DNA of 64,000 nucleotides from Avena insularis (GCA_023614405.1 CM042686.1:349626329-349690328), one strand, 5' to 3'. Positions 35,307 through 47,183 are shown, numbered from the stretch's first letter. The notes: generated from the sequence alone by a model not told the origin. Translations and numbers: made by a program.

Positions 35307-36055
35307 TTTAATCCTAGCCTACGCTAAAACTGCATTTCAGTTAACCCCTATAGGATTCTCACCGGACTAATTCCCTGCCAATACCGTCCATTCCGCGGGG
35401 TAAAAACATCTAGCACAGCTTGTGGAAGTGTTCCCCGCATCTCCTCCCGAACTGGTACTTTGCTCTCTCTCTCAAACATTATGAGGCGATACCGGCGGCG
35501 GATTTAGGCAAGGATTAAGCAAACAAAGGAGAAGACGGAGGTGCACCCGAAGAAGACGGCATGACTTTGATTCCTTTTCTCCCTGCTGTCCAATAGGCAG
35601 CCACCGCGTCCACCCGCAGCCGTTGCGCCATATTCACCTCCTCCGCCTTCCCTGGACACATGTCGAGTGCCAAGCCTTCAAGAACCCATGCCCCACCCCG
35701 TATGGCGCACAACCATAGAGACTTCTAGCGCTTGGATCTACGTCTCTGGGCCATAAGTGCTCCCATACGGCTCCAATTTTGCTTGTTGGATTCATGCTAC
35801 TGGTATATGATAGCAAGGCTCGGTGCTCTAGTTGGTTTTATTTCTCAATTTTATTGGCTTACCATGTTGATTTGTGTAAAAGAAGTCCGTGAGTGTAACG
35901 TATAAGAAGTGCATGTATTTTTATCTGAAGTCCATATTGTGCATGGTTAATAGTACTTCAGTTTACTGCCATCTTTCAAATTATGTTTTATTTCTCATGG
36001 TCTCTAATTTTCTCAACAAGAAGAGATATACTGTTTTTAAATGATATTAAAGCTA
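35307..36055. other. Unassigned sequence
   Basis: Frames of at most about 65 codons, none recognised. The first part may be interior of the Gypsy fragment just upstream; the second half is AT-rich. Confidence 0.35.
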
Positions 36056-36205
36056 CTCCCTCCATTTAGAAATATACGACATTTGAAACGAATGTATCTA
36101 GATGACTTTTAGTGTATAGGTTCAACTCTGAATCTATACATAAAATTCGTCTAGATCCATTTGTTTCACAAAGCTCAAATGTCTTATATTTCTAGACAAA
36201 GGGAG
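36056..36205. mobile_element. Stowaway-type MITE, 150 bp
   Basis: The ends CTCCCTCCATTTAGAAATAT and ATATTTCTAGACAAAGGGAG are imperfect inverted repeats, flanked by TA (36054-36055, 36206-36207). The inner arms ACGACATTTGA and TCAAATGTCTTAT also pair. Non-coding. Confidence 0.88.
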
Positions 36206-36493
36206 TATGACACAACAATATTTGTAATCGAGCCTCCATTTATGTCCATAGTTTTGTTTTTGTAAGGTAGGAATAATATCATCACTCATATGTGTATTTC
36301 TGCAAACTGAACAAGTCATCTAGCTAGCACACGTGTTTAATTAGCTAGATCTTTATTTTTCAATTTTTATGGAGGTCTCGGTTCAGTTTTTTTGTTCGTG
36401 AGTGGTAATTGATGACCTATTATAATGGGTACTCTTATTTCACCAAATTCTAAATTTTTCTTACACTTTGTGGTCTCCTGCTCAACATTGATA
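36206..36493. other. Unassigned AT-rich spacer between two MITEs
   Basis: No frame, repeat or motif could be supported in this stretch. Confidence 0.35.
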
Positions 36494-36576
36494 CTCTTTT
36501 CGTATCTATAGTAAATGTCGTTCATTTAATATAAAGTTATACTGAAGCAGCGGCACTTATTATGGATTGAAGAGGG
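36494..36576. mobile_element. Short degenerate Stowaway-like MITE, 83 bp
   Basis: CTCTTTTCGTATCTATAGTA and the complement of the right end show about two-thirds identity over 29 bases, with TA on both sides (36492-36493, 36577-36578). The GTAAATGTCG / CGGCACTTAT pair is typical of an inner Stowaway arm. Confidence 0.6.
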
Positions 36577-36578
36577 TA

Positions 36579-37654
36579 TTTTTATATGAACTTTGTGGTT
36601 ACAGTTTTCTAGGTACATGATGGATACCCACCAGCCAAGCTTTGGACCCAAGCGATGAAAAAAGGGAGCCGAGCGAACGGACAGGAGCAAGGCCACGATC
36701 ATTCGCAATCCTAGACCTCCCCTTCCTCCACGTGTCCTTCCCTTGAGAGTCGCCCATGCAGTCCGGCCTGATCCAGATACCCCTCCGCTAGCGAGGCTGG
36801 CTAGAGTTGGTGATGGAGAGATGCAAATGTAGGTTTTAGGTGTAGTTTTGGGCTAGGTCCTAGAGTTTACCCCGTATTGGTGCTTGGGAGTAGAGCTCTC
36901 GTCCTCACCAGCCAGATCCAGGGCGCCTTGGTGCTCTCTGTCGTGGCGGCAGGGAGGCTGGACATCTCCGTCAATAAGGCTGGTGTTTTGAGCTGCTCCC
37001 TGGGCGCGGCTGCGGTGAGGTGCTGAAGGTGTTCTCCGCCGGGATTGCAAGGAGGAAGATGGTGGCGGAGCCCCGCTCAGCTGGCTCTCGAAATAAGCGC
37101 TCTTGCCTCAATCTTCATCGTGTCCTTCATCTTCTGATGCTCCTGGACTGTTGTGGCGACGAGGATGGCTTTGGAGGAGCTTGGGGGCAGAGGACGGTGT
37201 GAGGCTGAGGTCATGGGAAGATGGAGGTGCTGCGGTTCAAAGTCCTCCTGAAGCTGCGCTTCTTCGTGCGGAGTACACGGCGTCAGATGCCATTGTGATC
37301 TTTGGCCGGAATGGCGGCTTGTATCAAACCTCCATTGTGGAGTCCCTACCTGGAGCCAGTCGCCGGAGCTCGACATCTCGTCACTCCCAAGTGGGTTGTC
37401 CCCGTTGGTGTCGAGATAGCTACGAGACTCCTTTGAGCACCTTCTTCTCGGACCTAGGCACGGCCAGCGCCTTGACGCCGCCTACGATCAACGAAGATGG
37501 ATCTTAGGCACTAGATTTCTTTTCTTAATTTTGTGCTAGTGTCTTTTTTGTAAAGTACGAACCCCCTTCTAAGAATTTTAGATACTTCAGTGAAATAGAC
37601 AATTACATTGGGCTTGTTGTATATTTCTACCCACCCGTAATTTAATGCAGCTTC
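36579..37654. other. GC-rich stretch with a 134-codon frame, unassigned
   Basis: Between about 36640 and 37510 the sequence is GC-rich, unlike its AT-rich flanks. A plus-strand frame at 37103-37507 (134 residues, serine-, arginine- and glycine-rich, ending NEDGS) has no motif I recognise and no convincing promoter. After it comes an AT-rich tail with TTTTGTGCTAGTGTCTTTTT, resembling a 3' end. It could be a captured gene fragment, a LINE-derived tail or an ordinary relic; I do not call it a gene. Confidence 0.35.
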
Positions 37655-38088
37655 TACGAACTTCAAGGACTTTTATGTTCAAAAAAGGTACATGATGTGA
37701 TGAGGACATCCCTACTGACTTGTTATCTCCAACTCCTAATGTATTTGTCGATGTTGTTGCCAAGACCAAGTCCAACGAGATCAGGATTGGATCCATTACT
37801 AGAGCTCATACCAAGCTACGGCAACAATAGGTAAATTCACTCCTAAATGAATCTGGTGTTTTTATTGATGAGAATTTTATACTATCTAAGTTTATGCACT
37901 TGTATATGATCATGTTCGTTGAGGAAACAAGCATGGTGCGAGGAGGAGAAGAGCTGCTACAAGAGGAGCCCGACGTGATGATCATCCAAGGATGCGCGAG
38001 GAAGGAGCAGGAGGCAGGCGCATGGGATGAGGAGAAGATCATCAAGAAGGTCACAAAGAAATTACAGAAGACCGGAGTGTCCAGCACA
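37655..38088 (+). pseudogene. Gypsy-D LTR 5' part, encoding a pol C-terminal tail
   Basis: Reading from about 37680, the frame gives DEDIPTDLLSPTPNVF, then IRIGSITRAHTKLRQQ, one TAG, and VNSLLNESGVFIDENFILSK, ending in a glutamate- and lysine-rich stretch (KKVTKKLQKTG) cut by Gypsy-C. The ITRA(R/H)xK(L) block is typical of the extreme C-terminus of grass Gypsy polyproteins. The same DNA continues after Gypsy-C into a TATA box, LTR end and primer site, so a pol tail appears to lie inside an LTR. The left limit is uncertain and no upstream pol is present. Confidence 0.55.
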
Positions 38089-39687
38089 TGATACGTTGCT
38101 AACGTATACATAATTTTTGATGTTCCATGCTTGGTTTTATCTACTTTCTTATGTTTTGTCCATACTTTGAAGTACTTTTCATATGCTTTCTTGGACTAAC
38201 CTATTAACAAGAGCCACAGTGCCAGCTGTCGGTTTTCTGCTGTTTTTGGTTCCAGGAAAGTCAGAAAATGAATATTCTCGGAATTGGACGGGACAAAAGC
38301 CAAAGTCAGTTTTTCACTGAGGGACACCAGGAGCCAGAATATGAGACGGAGAGGGGCAGGGGCCCAGCCACACCACCTGGTCGCATGGCTAGGTCTGGCC
38401 CGCACCAGGGGGTGGTCTGGCTGCCCCAAGCACCCCCTTGGCCTCTCCTTCCGCCTATATATTGCCTCCAATACAGAAACCCTAAGGACCCGATCAAAAA
38501 TCCACGAAAGGGTCTGTAGCCACCGTCATCTCCATCCCTAGATCGGGAGGGATCTGAAGCTCTTCCCATCACCCTGCCGGAGGGGAGAATTTACCCTGGA
38601 GGCCTTCTTCATCACCATGCAAGCCTCTGGTGTGGTGTGTGAGTAGTTCATCTCTTGACTACGGGTCCATGTAGTAGCTAGATGGCTGGTCCTCCTCCTT
38701 TGTTCTATCATGTTTAGATCTTGTGAGCTCCGTTCATGATCAAGATCATCTATTTGTAATTCATACATGTTGTGTTTGCGAGGATCTGATGGATATTGAG
38801 ATGCTATTGCAGATTGATTATTGATTCTATCATGTCTTTGTTATTTCTGATCTTGCATGCTTTCCATTGTTAGTAGCTATCTTGGCCAAGTAGATGCTAG
38901 CAACTCCAACAGTTAGTATTTATGCTCGATAGTGGGTTCATGCCCCTGGTAATCTAGGAAGTGACAGAAATCTCTAAGGTACTAGATGTGCTGTTGCTAC
39001 TAGGAAGAAAACAACAATCATTTGTTCATAGAACAATCGTATTGTTTACTTTACACGCAGTTCGTAATGCAATTATCCGTTGCTTGCCACTTAATACTGG
39101 AGGGGGTTCGGATGATAACCTGAAGGTGGATTATTAGTCATAGATGTAGTTGGATGGCGGTCTATGTATAATGTTGTAATGCCCAATCGAATCTCAAAGG
39201 ATTCAAGATGAGTAGTATATGCTTGTATGCTTTCTCGATGTTTGTCAATTTCCCCGCTATAAGTTGTTCACCCAACATGTCATTTATCTTAAGGAGAACC
39301 ACCTCTAGTGAACTATGGACCCCGGTCCTTTCTTTTACCATCAATCTACAATCAACTGTTTACTGCTTTGTGTTTACTTTCTGCAAAACATTACTTTCTT
39401 CCACTCGATACGTTTAATCCTTTGTTTTCAGCAAAACCGGTGAGATTGACAACCTCATCGCAAGTTGGGGGCAGAGTTCTGTGGTTGTCTTGTGCAGGTC
39501 TCCATGTTGCTGCTGGCACCGGTAGTGCGCCCTGCCAAAGTTCAACTAGCAATACCTTTGGGGTGTTTCCTTGCTCCTACTGGTTTGATTAAACCTTGGT
39601 TTCATAACTGAGGGAAAACTTGCTGTTGTGCTCATCATACCTTCCTCTTGGGGTTCCCCAACGAGCTCGATATATTTTGGGCCATCA
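38089..39687 (+). mobile_element. Gypsy-C 5' LTR
   Basis: It begins TGATACGTTGCTAACGTATA and ends TTTTGGGCCATCA. It contains inverted repeat copy d (38366-38423) and a TATA-like CCTATATATTG near 38453-38463, with a leader GAAACCCTAAGGACCCGATC just after. Frames inside it, including those at 38268-38541, are repeated in every LTR of this family and are not genes. Confidence 0.93.
38366..38423. repeat. GC-rich inverted repeat, copy d
   Basis: Arms GCCACACCACC and GGTGGTCTGGC (one mismatch), just upstream of the TATA-like motif of the Gypsy-C 5' LTR. Confidence 0.6.
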
Positions 39688-39698
39688 AGCTATTTTTC

Positions 39699-39716
39699 TG
39701 GCACCGTTGTCGGGGA
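39699..39716 (+). other. Gypsy-C primer binding site, tRNA-Asp, two transitions
   Basis: TGGCACCGTTGTCGGGGA differs from the perfect tRNA-Asp complement seen in Gypsy-A (6060-6077) at two positions, both transitions at former CpG sites. It lies 11 bases after the LTR end, the same spacing as in Gypsy-A. Confidence 0.9.
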
Positions 39717-39876
39717 GTCAAGGACATCTTCACAAGGGGAGTCCCTCATAACCAATCTCTTTACTTTGTTATTTTTTTTGCTTAGTTTACTTTTGTTTTG
39801 TTTGCTTGTTTTTTTATCAAAAATACAAAAAAATTAGTTTTACAAGTTTGCTTTCTTTATTAAAAACACAAAAAAA

Positions 39877-41229
39877 ATGACTACTCTTGAAAACACTAAG
39901 TTGTGTGATTTCACTAGCACCAACAACAATGATTTTATGAGCACACCCATTGCTCCACCTGTTCCTGAAGCTACTTTCTTTGAGATAAAACCTGCTTTGC
40001 TCAATCTTGTTATGAGAGAACAATTTTCTGGTATTGGTAATGAAGATGCTGCAGCCCATCTAAATAACTTTGTTGAACTATGTGAGATGCAAAAGCATAG
40101 GGATATATATGGAGATATTATTAAGCTTAAATTGTTTCCTTTCTCTTTGAGAGGAAAAGCTAAAGAATGGTTGAATTCTTTGACTAGGAATAGTATTGAT
40201 TCTTGGACTAAATGCAAGGATGCTTTCATTGGAAAATACTATCCTCCTGCTAAGATTATATCTATGAGAAGTGAAATAATGAAGTTTAAACAATCTGATA
40301 ATGAACATGTTGCTCAAGCTTGGGAAAGAATGAAATCTTTGGTAAAGAATTGTCCCACTCATGGACTGACTACTTGGATGATTATCCAAACCTTTTATGC
40401 AGGATTGAACTATTCTTCAAGAAATCTATTGGATTCTGCTGCTGGAGGTACCTTTATGACCATTACTTCGGGTGCTGCAACGAAGCTTCTGGATAATATG
40501 ATGGTTAACTATTCTGAATGGCATACTGAGAGAGCTCCACAAGGTAAGAAGGTAAATTCTGTTGAAGAAACCTCTTCCTTGAGTGATAAAATTGATGTTA
40601 TTATGTCTATGCTTGTTAATGGGAAAGCCCATATTGATCCAAATAATGTTCCTTTAGCCTCTTTGGTTGCTCAAGAAGAGCAAGTTGATGTGAACTTTAT
40701 AAGAAATAATAATTTTGGCAACAATGCTTATGGTAATAACAATTATAGGCCTTACCCTCCTAATAATAATTATGGTTATAATGGCAAACCTGGAACACCT
40801 AATGAAGGAAGAATTTTAGAAGTTGAAAGAGCCACTAAAAACTTCATGCAAATGCAATATGAACAAAACAAATTATTTACTAAAACTATGGAGGAACAAT
40901 CTACCATTTTGAAGAATATTAGCCATCCACTCGAGAGTTTGAATAGGGAAATTCCTAGTTTGCAAATGAAACTTTCTAATGCTGAAAGAAAAATATCATC
41001 TTTGTCTGAAGCACAATCCTCTTTGATTAATAAAAGGGTTGCTAAACCTGAAACTAATGATAATCCCTTTGCTGCTACTAATGCCATACAAGTTAGAATT
41101 GATGAAAATGTTAGACTATTAGCTGAATTGCATGCTAAGTGGGAAAGAGAAGATGAAATGCTAGAAACATTAGTGTTTCTACTATCACTACCACTAGTGT
41201 TAAGGCTAGTAATAACTCTACTATCTTAG
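39877..41229 (+). CDS. Gypsy-C gag protein, 450 residues, largely intact
   Basis: The ATG at 39877 follows an A/T-rich leader and opens the longest plus-strand frame of the window. The Retrotrans_gag region covers about residues 80-175: LKLFPFSLRGKAKEWLNSL, AFIGKYYPP, HVAQAWERMKSLVKNCPTHG, then FYAGLNYSSRNLLDSAAGG. An asparagine/tyrosine/glycine-rich linker lies at about 275-310, and a predicted coiled coil at about 335-400. No CCHC knuckle is seen. The last ~17 residues (LVFLLSLPLVLRLVITLLS) look out of frame, so a frameshift near 41175 probably cut the normal link to protease. Gag would package element RNA; this one could in principle still be translated if transcribed. Confidence 0.88.
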   Translation: MTTLENTKLCDFTSTNNNDFMSTPIAPPVPEATFFEIKPALLNLVMREQFSGIGNEDAAAHLNNFVELCEMQKHRDIYGDIIKLKLFPFSLRGKAKEWLNSLTRNSIDSWTKCKDAFIGKYYPPAKIISMRSEIMKFKQSDNEHVAQAWERMKSLVKNCPTHGLTTWMIIQTFYAGLNYSSRNLLDSAAGGTFMTITSGAATKLLDNMMVNYSEWHTERAPQGKKVNSVEETSSLSDKIDVIMSMLVNGKAHIDPNNVPLASLVAQEEQVDVNFIRNNNFGNNAYGNNNYRPYPPNNNYGYNGKPGTPNEGRILEVERATKNFMQMQYEQNKLFTKTMEEQSTILKNISHPLESLNREIPSLQMKLSNAERKISSLSEAQSSLINKRVAKPETNDNPFAATNAIQVRIDENVRLLAELHAKWEREDEMLETLVFLLSLPLVLRLVITLLS

Positions 41230-41320
41230 ATGATAATTATGATTTTGATCTTGATGGTTGCAATATCTCTGAAGTTATTAAGTTCCTACAAAGCTTGCTA
41301 AAAGTCCTAATGCTAGTGTT

Positions 41321-41899
41321 ATGAATATGGCCTTTACAAAACACATTACTAATGCTCTCATAAAGATTAAAGAAGAAAAGATGAAACATAAAGCTTCTAT
41401 TCCTATAAAACAAGAAGATGGTTGGGAGCCCATCATCAATATGAAAGTGAATGATTTTGATTTTAAAGCTTTATGTGATCTTGATAGTAGTGTTTCTATT
41501 ATGCCTAGAAGGATTTATGATATGCTTGATTTGCCACCACTTGAAGATTGTTATTTGAATGTCCCACTTGATGATAATGCTAAAAAGAAATGCATGGGGA
41601 GTATTAATGATTTTCTTATTATGGTTAACAATGCCTATGTCCCCGTTGATTTCTATGTTTTGGATGTTGAATGCAATGCTTCTTGTCCTATTATTTTGGG
41701 AAGACCTTTTCTTAGAACTGTTGGTGCCATTATTGATATGAAAGAAGGCACCATTAAATATCAACTCCCACTCAAGAAAGGTATAGAACACTTCCCTAAG
41801 AAGAGAGAGAATATTTCTTTTGCCTCTCCTATGAAAACAAAATTTGCTCTTAATGGGAGACCACTTGATTCTTTTTCTTGCTTCTTATGCCTAACTTAA
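41321..41899 (+). pseudogene. Gypsy-C aspartic protease region
   Basis: This frame is one base off the gag frame. It contains the retropepsin-like block FKALCDLDSSVSIMPRRIYD, where relatives read CDLGASVS, so the glycine after the catalytic Asp-Leu is replaced by Asp. ASCPIILGRPFLRTVGAIID is intact. It ends PLKKGIEHFPKK and a short tail. After the stop at 41897-41899 there is no RT or integrase, and the next sequence is already 3' untranslated (GGCGTTAAAGAAAAGTACTT). The protease would cut gag; the Gly change probably disables it. Confidence 0.82.
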
Positions 41900-44063
41900 A
41901 GGCGTTAAAGAAAAGTACTTATTGGGAGAATACCCAAAAGTTTTAGATGAGTCTTGGAAGTTATTACTTCAGTAATAACCGATCCTTATCCTTTTTATTT
42001 GCTTTTTGTGCCAAGAGTAACCTCTAATGAGAGAGAAGTAATGATTGGGAAAGTTGTTGTCCCGAAACAGATTTATGTGCTTCACCATAAAAATTCGTGT
42101 AAAATCTCTGTACGTCCTTTTGAGGCGTGAATGTTTGTGCTTCTGCCCCAGGTTGTTATCTAACTTTCGTTAGTTCAATAATTTTCGATTTGAGCAACAA
42201 AATGTCTTCGAATAAATTCGTCTTTACCCGATGGTCTGTTTTGATAGATTTCTTCCATTATTTGCATTTGCTTCTTGTTGGTTCCTTTTTGAGTTCTTTT
42301 GGGGAATTGAGCTTTTTCAGGGAAGTGCTACAGTAGCTAGTGTGCTAATAGAAGTTTTATTGGTGTTGGAACTGAACCTAAATACCTATTATCTTGAGTG
42401 CACTAATGTTGCTAATAAAGATTGTGTGAAGTTTTGTATGAAGGAAAAATTTCAGGTGTATGGAAGGAATGAGTAATGAGATGAAGGATGGACTAAAGCT
42501 CAAGCTTGGGTATGCCACACGTGTCACCCCAAGAAATATCCAAGAGGTACAAGCGTCAAAGCTTGGGGATTCCCAAGGCATCCCCTTCTTCATCAATAAA
42601 AATCCTAGGTTTCTTCCAGACGCTTCATTTTTATTGTTTCAAGTACAATTGTGTTGTTCTTGGAGCGTCTTCTTTTTCGTTTTCATTTTGGTTTTTTGTT
42701 TGCTTGGTTTGCTTAGTTTTCTGAATAAATTGGTTGGACCCCCTCTTTCATACATTGGTTTTCAAATAGTTTGGTTTGGATTGGAAAAGAGTAGGAAAGT
42801 TCATGCTTAAGTGGTAAAGAGAGCTTGTTTTTGATTGTGGCTTATGCTTTGTCATGTCATGCTTGATATTTTTTTGGCTTTATGCTTAGTATTTTTTGTT
42901 GTAGCATGACTTGTTAGAAACAATTTAGATTTCTTAATGTGCCTTGGAAGAATCATGCGTTGTTTTTGCATATTAAAGCATAGTATTGTGGTATTCTCCT
43001 TTGATGCTTTATTTGGGTTGACTTGGCACATGCTCACACCATGTTATGACTATCCCAAGTCACCATAGCCTTGATGATCCTTTAGTTTTCAACTTGTAGT
43101 ATCACTTTATGCTTTGATCAATGATGTTTTGTCGCTCTGCATGATTATGGCCATTATTGCTCTCTTAGTTTGTCGCTCCTAGTCTTTTGCTAGCCACCAC
43201 AACCAAGTATGAGTTCCACTCATGCATCCCACTCCCTAAACCAAGTTATTCCAAAGATTCCACCATACCTACCTACTAGCATATTCTATTCAAAGTATAT
43301 TCATGTTTTTGTCTACCTTCCAAATTAAACTTGTTATGAGAAAACTAGTGATTAAAGCTCTCATGAACTTGATGGCACACTTACTTTTTTGCATTTAATA
43401 AACTTGAACCATTACGTCCATCTTTGTTGCGTATATGCTTGCGCTTTATAAGTTGAAGTTAGCAGAACCATGTATCATGTGGAACGCTTTCAAGATTGCA
43501 TTTGTACTTTGTACCCCGTTGATATCATGTTCTTTTGCTTATGGATCCCGACAGTGTGAAATAAAAGGGGAACTTGTAAGATCATGTAGTTTGTATGTGT
43601 GTTAGAGAAACGCCTGGGCCGCTAGCCTAAGCCATGCCTAATCATGGTGGAAACTTGCAGCATAACCATAATGAGCACTCTATGAAGCATCCTCAATAAA
43701 AAACCTATGCAAATAGCAAATAAAAAGATTGCTGAGATGCTCATTGTCTGCTTGCCTTGTCATTTTGATTATGGGATAGCTCCTGTATCATGTGCAAGGG
43801 GTACCCCATTGGCGGTTCTCTATGATACATATGTACTTACAATGACAAGAGCTTACTTGTGACTAAAGTTGAGTAGCATGAGGTTCGGTCTTCGTAAGTA
43901 AGGGGCATGAGACTTCGGTTTATAACTTGTCAAACATATCCTCTTAGTTGTGTCACTTTAACCTTAATCACCTTCAAGATGCTTATGATAGGGGCAATGA
44001 GAGCTAAAAGTTAATAAGTACCATAACTTTTGGAAGCTCTTTATGAGACTTGAATCCCTACTT
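41900..44063 (+). other. Gypsy-C 3' untranslated region, first part
   Basis: This is long non-coding sequence downstream of protease. It has AAGCTTGGGGATTCCCAAGG near 42567 and a segment at 43208-43330 that matches the Gypsy-A 3' region (1-120, minus). Frames up to about 116 codons are present but hold no motif. Confidence 0.75.
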
Positions 44064-44068
44064 CCTTC

Positions 44069-45769
44069 TGTTGGAGATATGCCCAAGAGGCAATAATAAA
44101 GTGGTTATTATTATATCTTTATGTTTATGATAAATGTTTACATCCCATGCTATAATTGTATTAACAGGAAACATTAATACTTGTGTGTTTTGTAAACATA
44201 AAAGAGTCCCTAGTAAGCCTCTTGTTAAACTAGTTTGTTGATTAATGGATGATCATGGTTTCCTGATCATGGACATTGGATGTCGTTAATAACAAGATCA
44301 TATCATTAGGAGAATGATGTGATGGACACACACCCATAGTAAGCATAGCATAAGATCAAGTCATTAAGTTCGTTTTGCTACAAGATTTTCAAATGCATAG
44401 TAACCTAATCCTTCGACCATGAGGTTATGTTAATCACCATCACCGGATGGGTACTTTGATGACATCAAACGCCGCTTCGTAACTGGGTGGTTATAAAGGT
44501 GACATTAGGTATTCTGAAAGTATGTGTTGAAGCGCATGGACCAAGATTGGGATTTGTCCATCCATATGACGGATAGATATGCTCTAGGCCCTCTCGGTGG
44601 AATGTCATCTAGTTAGCTTGCAAGCATGTGACTAGGTCACAAGGGATGACATATCACGGAACTAGTAAAGAGTACTTATCAGTAACAAGGTAGAACTAGG
44701 TATGGAGATACCAACGATCAAACCTCTGATAAGTGGAGTATCGCGTGACAAAGGGAATTGGTTTCGTATGTTAAATGGTTCTATCAATCACAAAGTCATC
44801 GTTGAATATGTGGGAGCTATTATGGATCTCCAGATCCTGCTAATGGTTATTAATCGGAGATGTGTCTCCATCATGTCTGCATGTTCACGAACCGTAGGGT
44901 GGCACACTTAAGGTTCAAAGTTGTTTTAAGTAGATATGGAATGTGCGTTGGAGAACGAATGTTGTTCGGAGTCTCGGATTGTATCCGGGACATCACGAGG
45001 AGATCCGGAATTGTCCGGATAATAAGATTCATATATTGGGGATCATTTTCTAAGTTAGGAAATATTCCGGAGTGTTTGTATGGAGATTCTAGAAGGTTTT
45101 GGAATGTTCTGGAAGGTCCTAGAAGATTTCTTGGAGTTTGCTTGAAAACCAAGAAAGGATCAAGGAGTCTTTGTGGGGCAAGACACGGATTCGTGGGTGA
45201 GGAGGATTCCTCCCCCCTCCCAATCCGCCGGCCAAGGAGGGAGGGGAGTCCTACTAGGACTCCCCCTCCCATGGCGCCTCCCTCCTTTAAATAGAGGGGA
45301 GGGGGCGCCACCCCCTAGACCTCTCCGATAATAAACCCTAGCCACCGCCTCTCTCCTCCTCCTTCTCTCTGCTCCGGCTTAGGCGAAGCCCTGCAGAAAT
45401 CTCTACTCCACCACCACCACCACACCGTCGTGCTGCTGGGATTCCGTGGAGAAGATCTACTACCTCCGGTGCTCGCTGGAACGGGGAGAGGAAGGTCTGC
45501 TTCGACTCCGCACGTGTGACCGACTACGGAAGCGCTGCCGGAACGCGGCGCCGGAAGGATCGTCCACACGATCTTGAGATCGGCAAGTGATCGACTACAT
45601 CAACCCTGAGATCTAATCTCGTAACGCTTTCGATTCTACGAGGGTTAGTACCGATCTATCTCGTTGCACATGTCTAATAGATTAGATCTTGGCTTTTATC
45701 TAGATTACATCTGGGTTTTGTTCGTTCTTGCGGTAGAAATTTTTTGTTTTCCATGCTGCGAACCCATCA
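44069..45769 (+). mobile_element. Solo Copia LTR (Angela/BARE-like), 1701 bp
   Basis: It begins TGTTGGAGATATGCCCAAGA and ends GCTGCGAACCCATCA, with perfect target duplication CCTTC (44064-44068, 45770-45774). A TATA-like TTTAAATAGAGGGG near 45285-45298 and a CCA/CAC-rich leader (45409-45425) mark its promoter half. The U3 is related to the LTRs of Copia-E (minus strand) and more distantly Copia-A. No interior is present. Frames at 44860-45345 on either strand fall within U3/R and are not genes. Confidence 0.93.
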
Positions 45770-45774
45770 CCTTC

Positions 45775-46288
45775 TATGAAGGCCCTTTCTTTTACTTTTA
45801 TGTTGAGTCTCCACCTTCTATATTTATGCACCTACTTTGAGAGCATAGTAGCCATTCTTAGTTCTATGTGCATTGTACCAAGAATTGTTGATTGATGCAT
45901 AGCTTTGATATTGCCTGTTTTAAACTATTTGTATCTAGTCACTCTCATGAACTTTGAAGGTGTCCTGCGCATTTATGTTTGCTACTCTATGAGGGACAAG
46001 CCGAATGCCACTATGCTATGTTTTCTTTATGTGAAACAAACAAACGTCTTGCAAAGCATTGTTATTCATGAATCTTTTGTTTATGCCTTTTCATGTTGCA
46101 ACTTAGTTGCTTTGCCTTATTGCTAGAACTTTGTCTTTCATGTTATGATTGAAGTACTATGATCCCAGCTATGAATGTTTTACAAATACTTTGATCAAGT
46201 TTATGATGGTGCATGTCACCTCAAAAATTATTCTTTTCTTTTATCACTTACCTGCTCGAGGACGAGCAGGAGTTAAGCTTGGGGATGT
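45775..46288 (+). other. Gypsy-C 3' untranslated region, last part, with polypurine tract
   Basis: Continues the non-coding 3' region after the solo Copia LTR. It ends in GAGTTAAGCTTGGGGATGT directly before the 3' LTR; the AGCTTGGGGA part is the polypurine tract. CTGCTCGAGGACGAGCAG near 46252-46269 is a perfect short palindrome just upstream of it. Confidence 0.75.
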
Positions 46289-46564
46289 TGATACGTTGCT
46301 AACGTATCCATAATTTTTGATGTTCCATGCTTGGTTTTATCTACTTTCTTATGTTTTGTACACACTTTGGAGTACTTTTCATATGATTTCTTGGACTAAC
46401 CTATTAACAAGAGCCATAGTGTCAGCTGCCTGTTTTCTGTTGTTTTTGATTCCAGGAAAGTCAGAAAATGAATATTCTCGGAATTGGACGGGACAAAAGC
46501 CAAAGTCAGTTTTTCACCAAGGGACACCAGGAGCCAGAATACGAGACAGAGAGGGGCTGGGGCC

Positions 46565-46622
46565 CGGCCACACCACCTAGCCATGCGGCCAGGTCTGGCC
46601 CGCACCAGGGGGTGGTCTAGCC
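46565..46622. repeat. GC-rich inverted repeat, copy e
   Basis: Arms GGCCACACCACC and GGTGGTCTAGCC (two mismatches), in the Gypsy-C 3' LTR upstream of its TATA-like motif. Confidence 0.55.
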
Positions 46623-47183
46623 GCCCCAGGCACCCCCTCGGCCTCTCCTTCTGCCTATATATTGCCTCCGATACAGAAACCCTAAGGACCCGATTAAAAA
46701 TCCATGAAAGAGTCTGTAGCCGCCGTCTTCTCCATCCCTAGATCGGGAGGGATCTAAAGCTCGTCCCTGCACCCTGTCGGAGGGGAGAATTCACCCTGGG
46801 GCCTTCTTCATCACCATGCAAGCCTCCGGTGTGATGCGTGAGTAGTTCATATCTGGACTGCGGGTCCATGTAGTAGCTAGATGGCTGGTTCTCCTCCTAT
46901 GTGCTATCATGTTTAGATCTTGTGAGATCCGTTCATGATCAAGATCATCTATTTGTAATTCATACATGTTGTGTTTGCAGGGATCCGATGGATATTGAGA
47001 TGCTATTTCAGATTGATTATTGATTCTATCATGTCTTTGTTATTTGTGATCTTGCATGCTTTCCGTTGTTAGTAGCTATCTTGGCCAAGTAGATGCTAGC
47101 AACTCCAAGAGTTAGTATTTATGCTCGATAGTGGGTTCATGCCTCTGGTAATCTGGGGAAGTGACAGAAATCTCTAAGGTACT

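Noticed and set aside
37103..37507. A 134-codon frame as a host gene
   Set aside because: No recognised domain, low-complexity composition and a repeat-rich setting; kept only as an unassigned region.
44860..45345. Opposed ~145-codon frames as a gene pair
   Set aside because: They fall entirely within the U3/R part of a solo Copia LTR with perfect target duplication.
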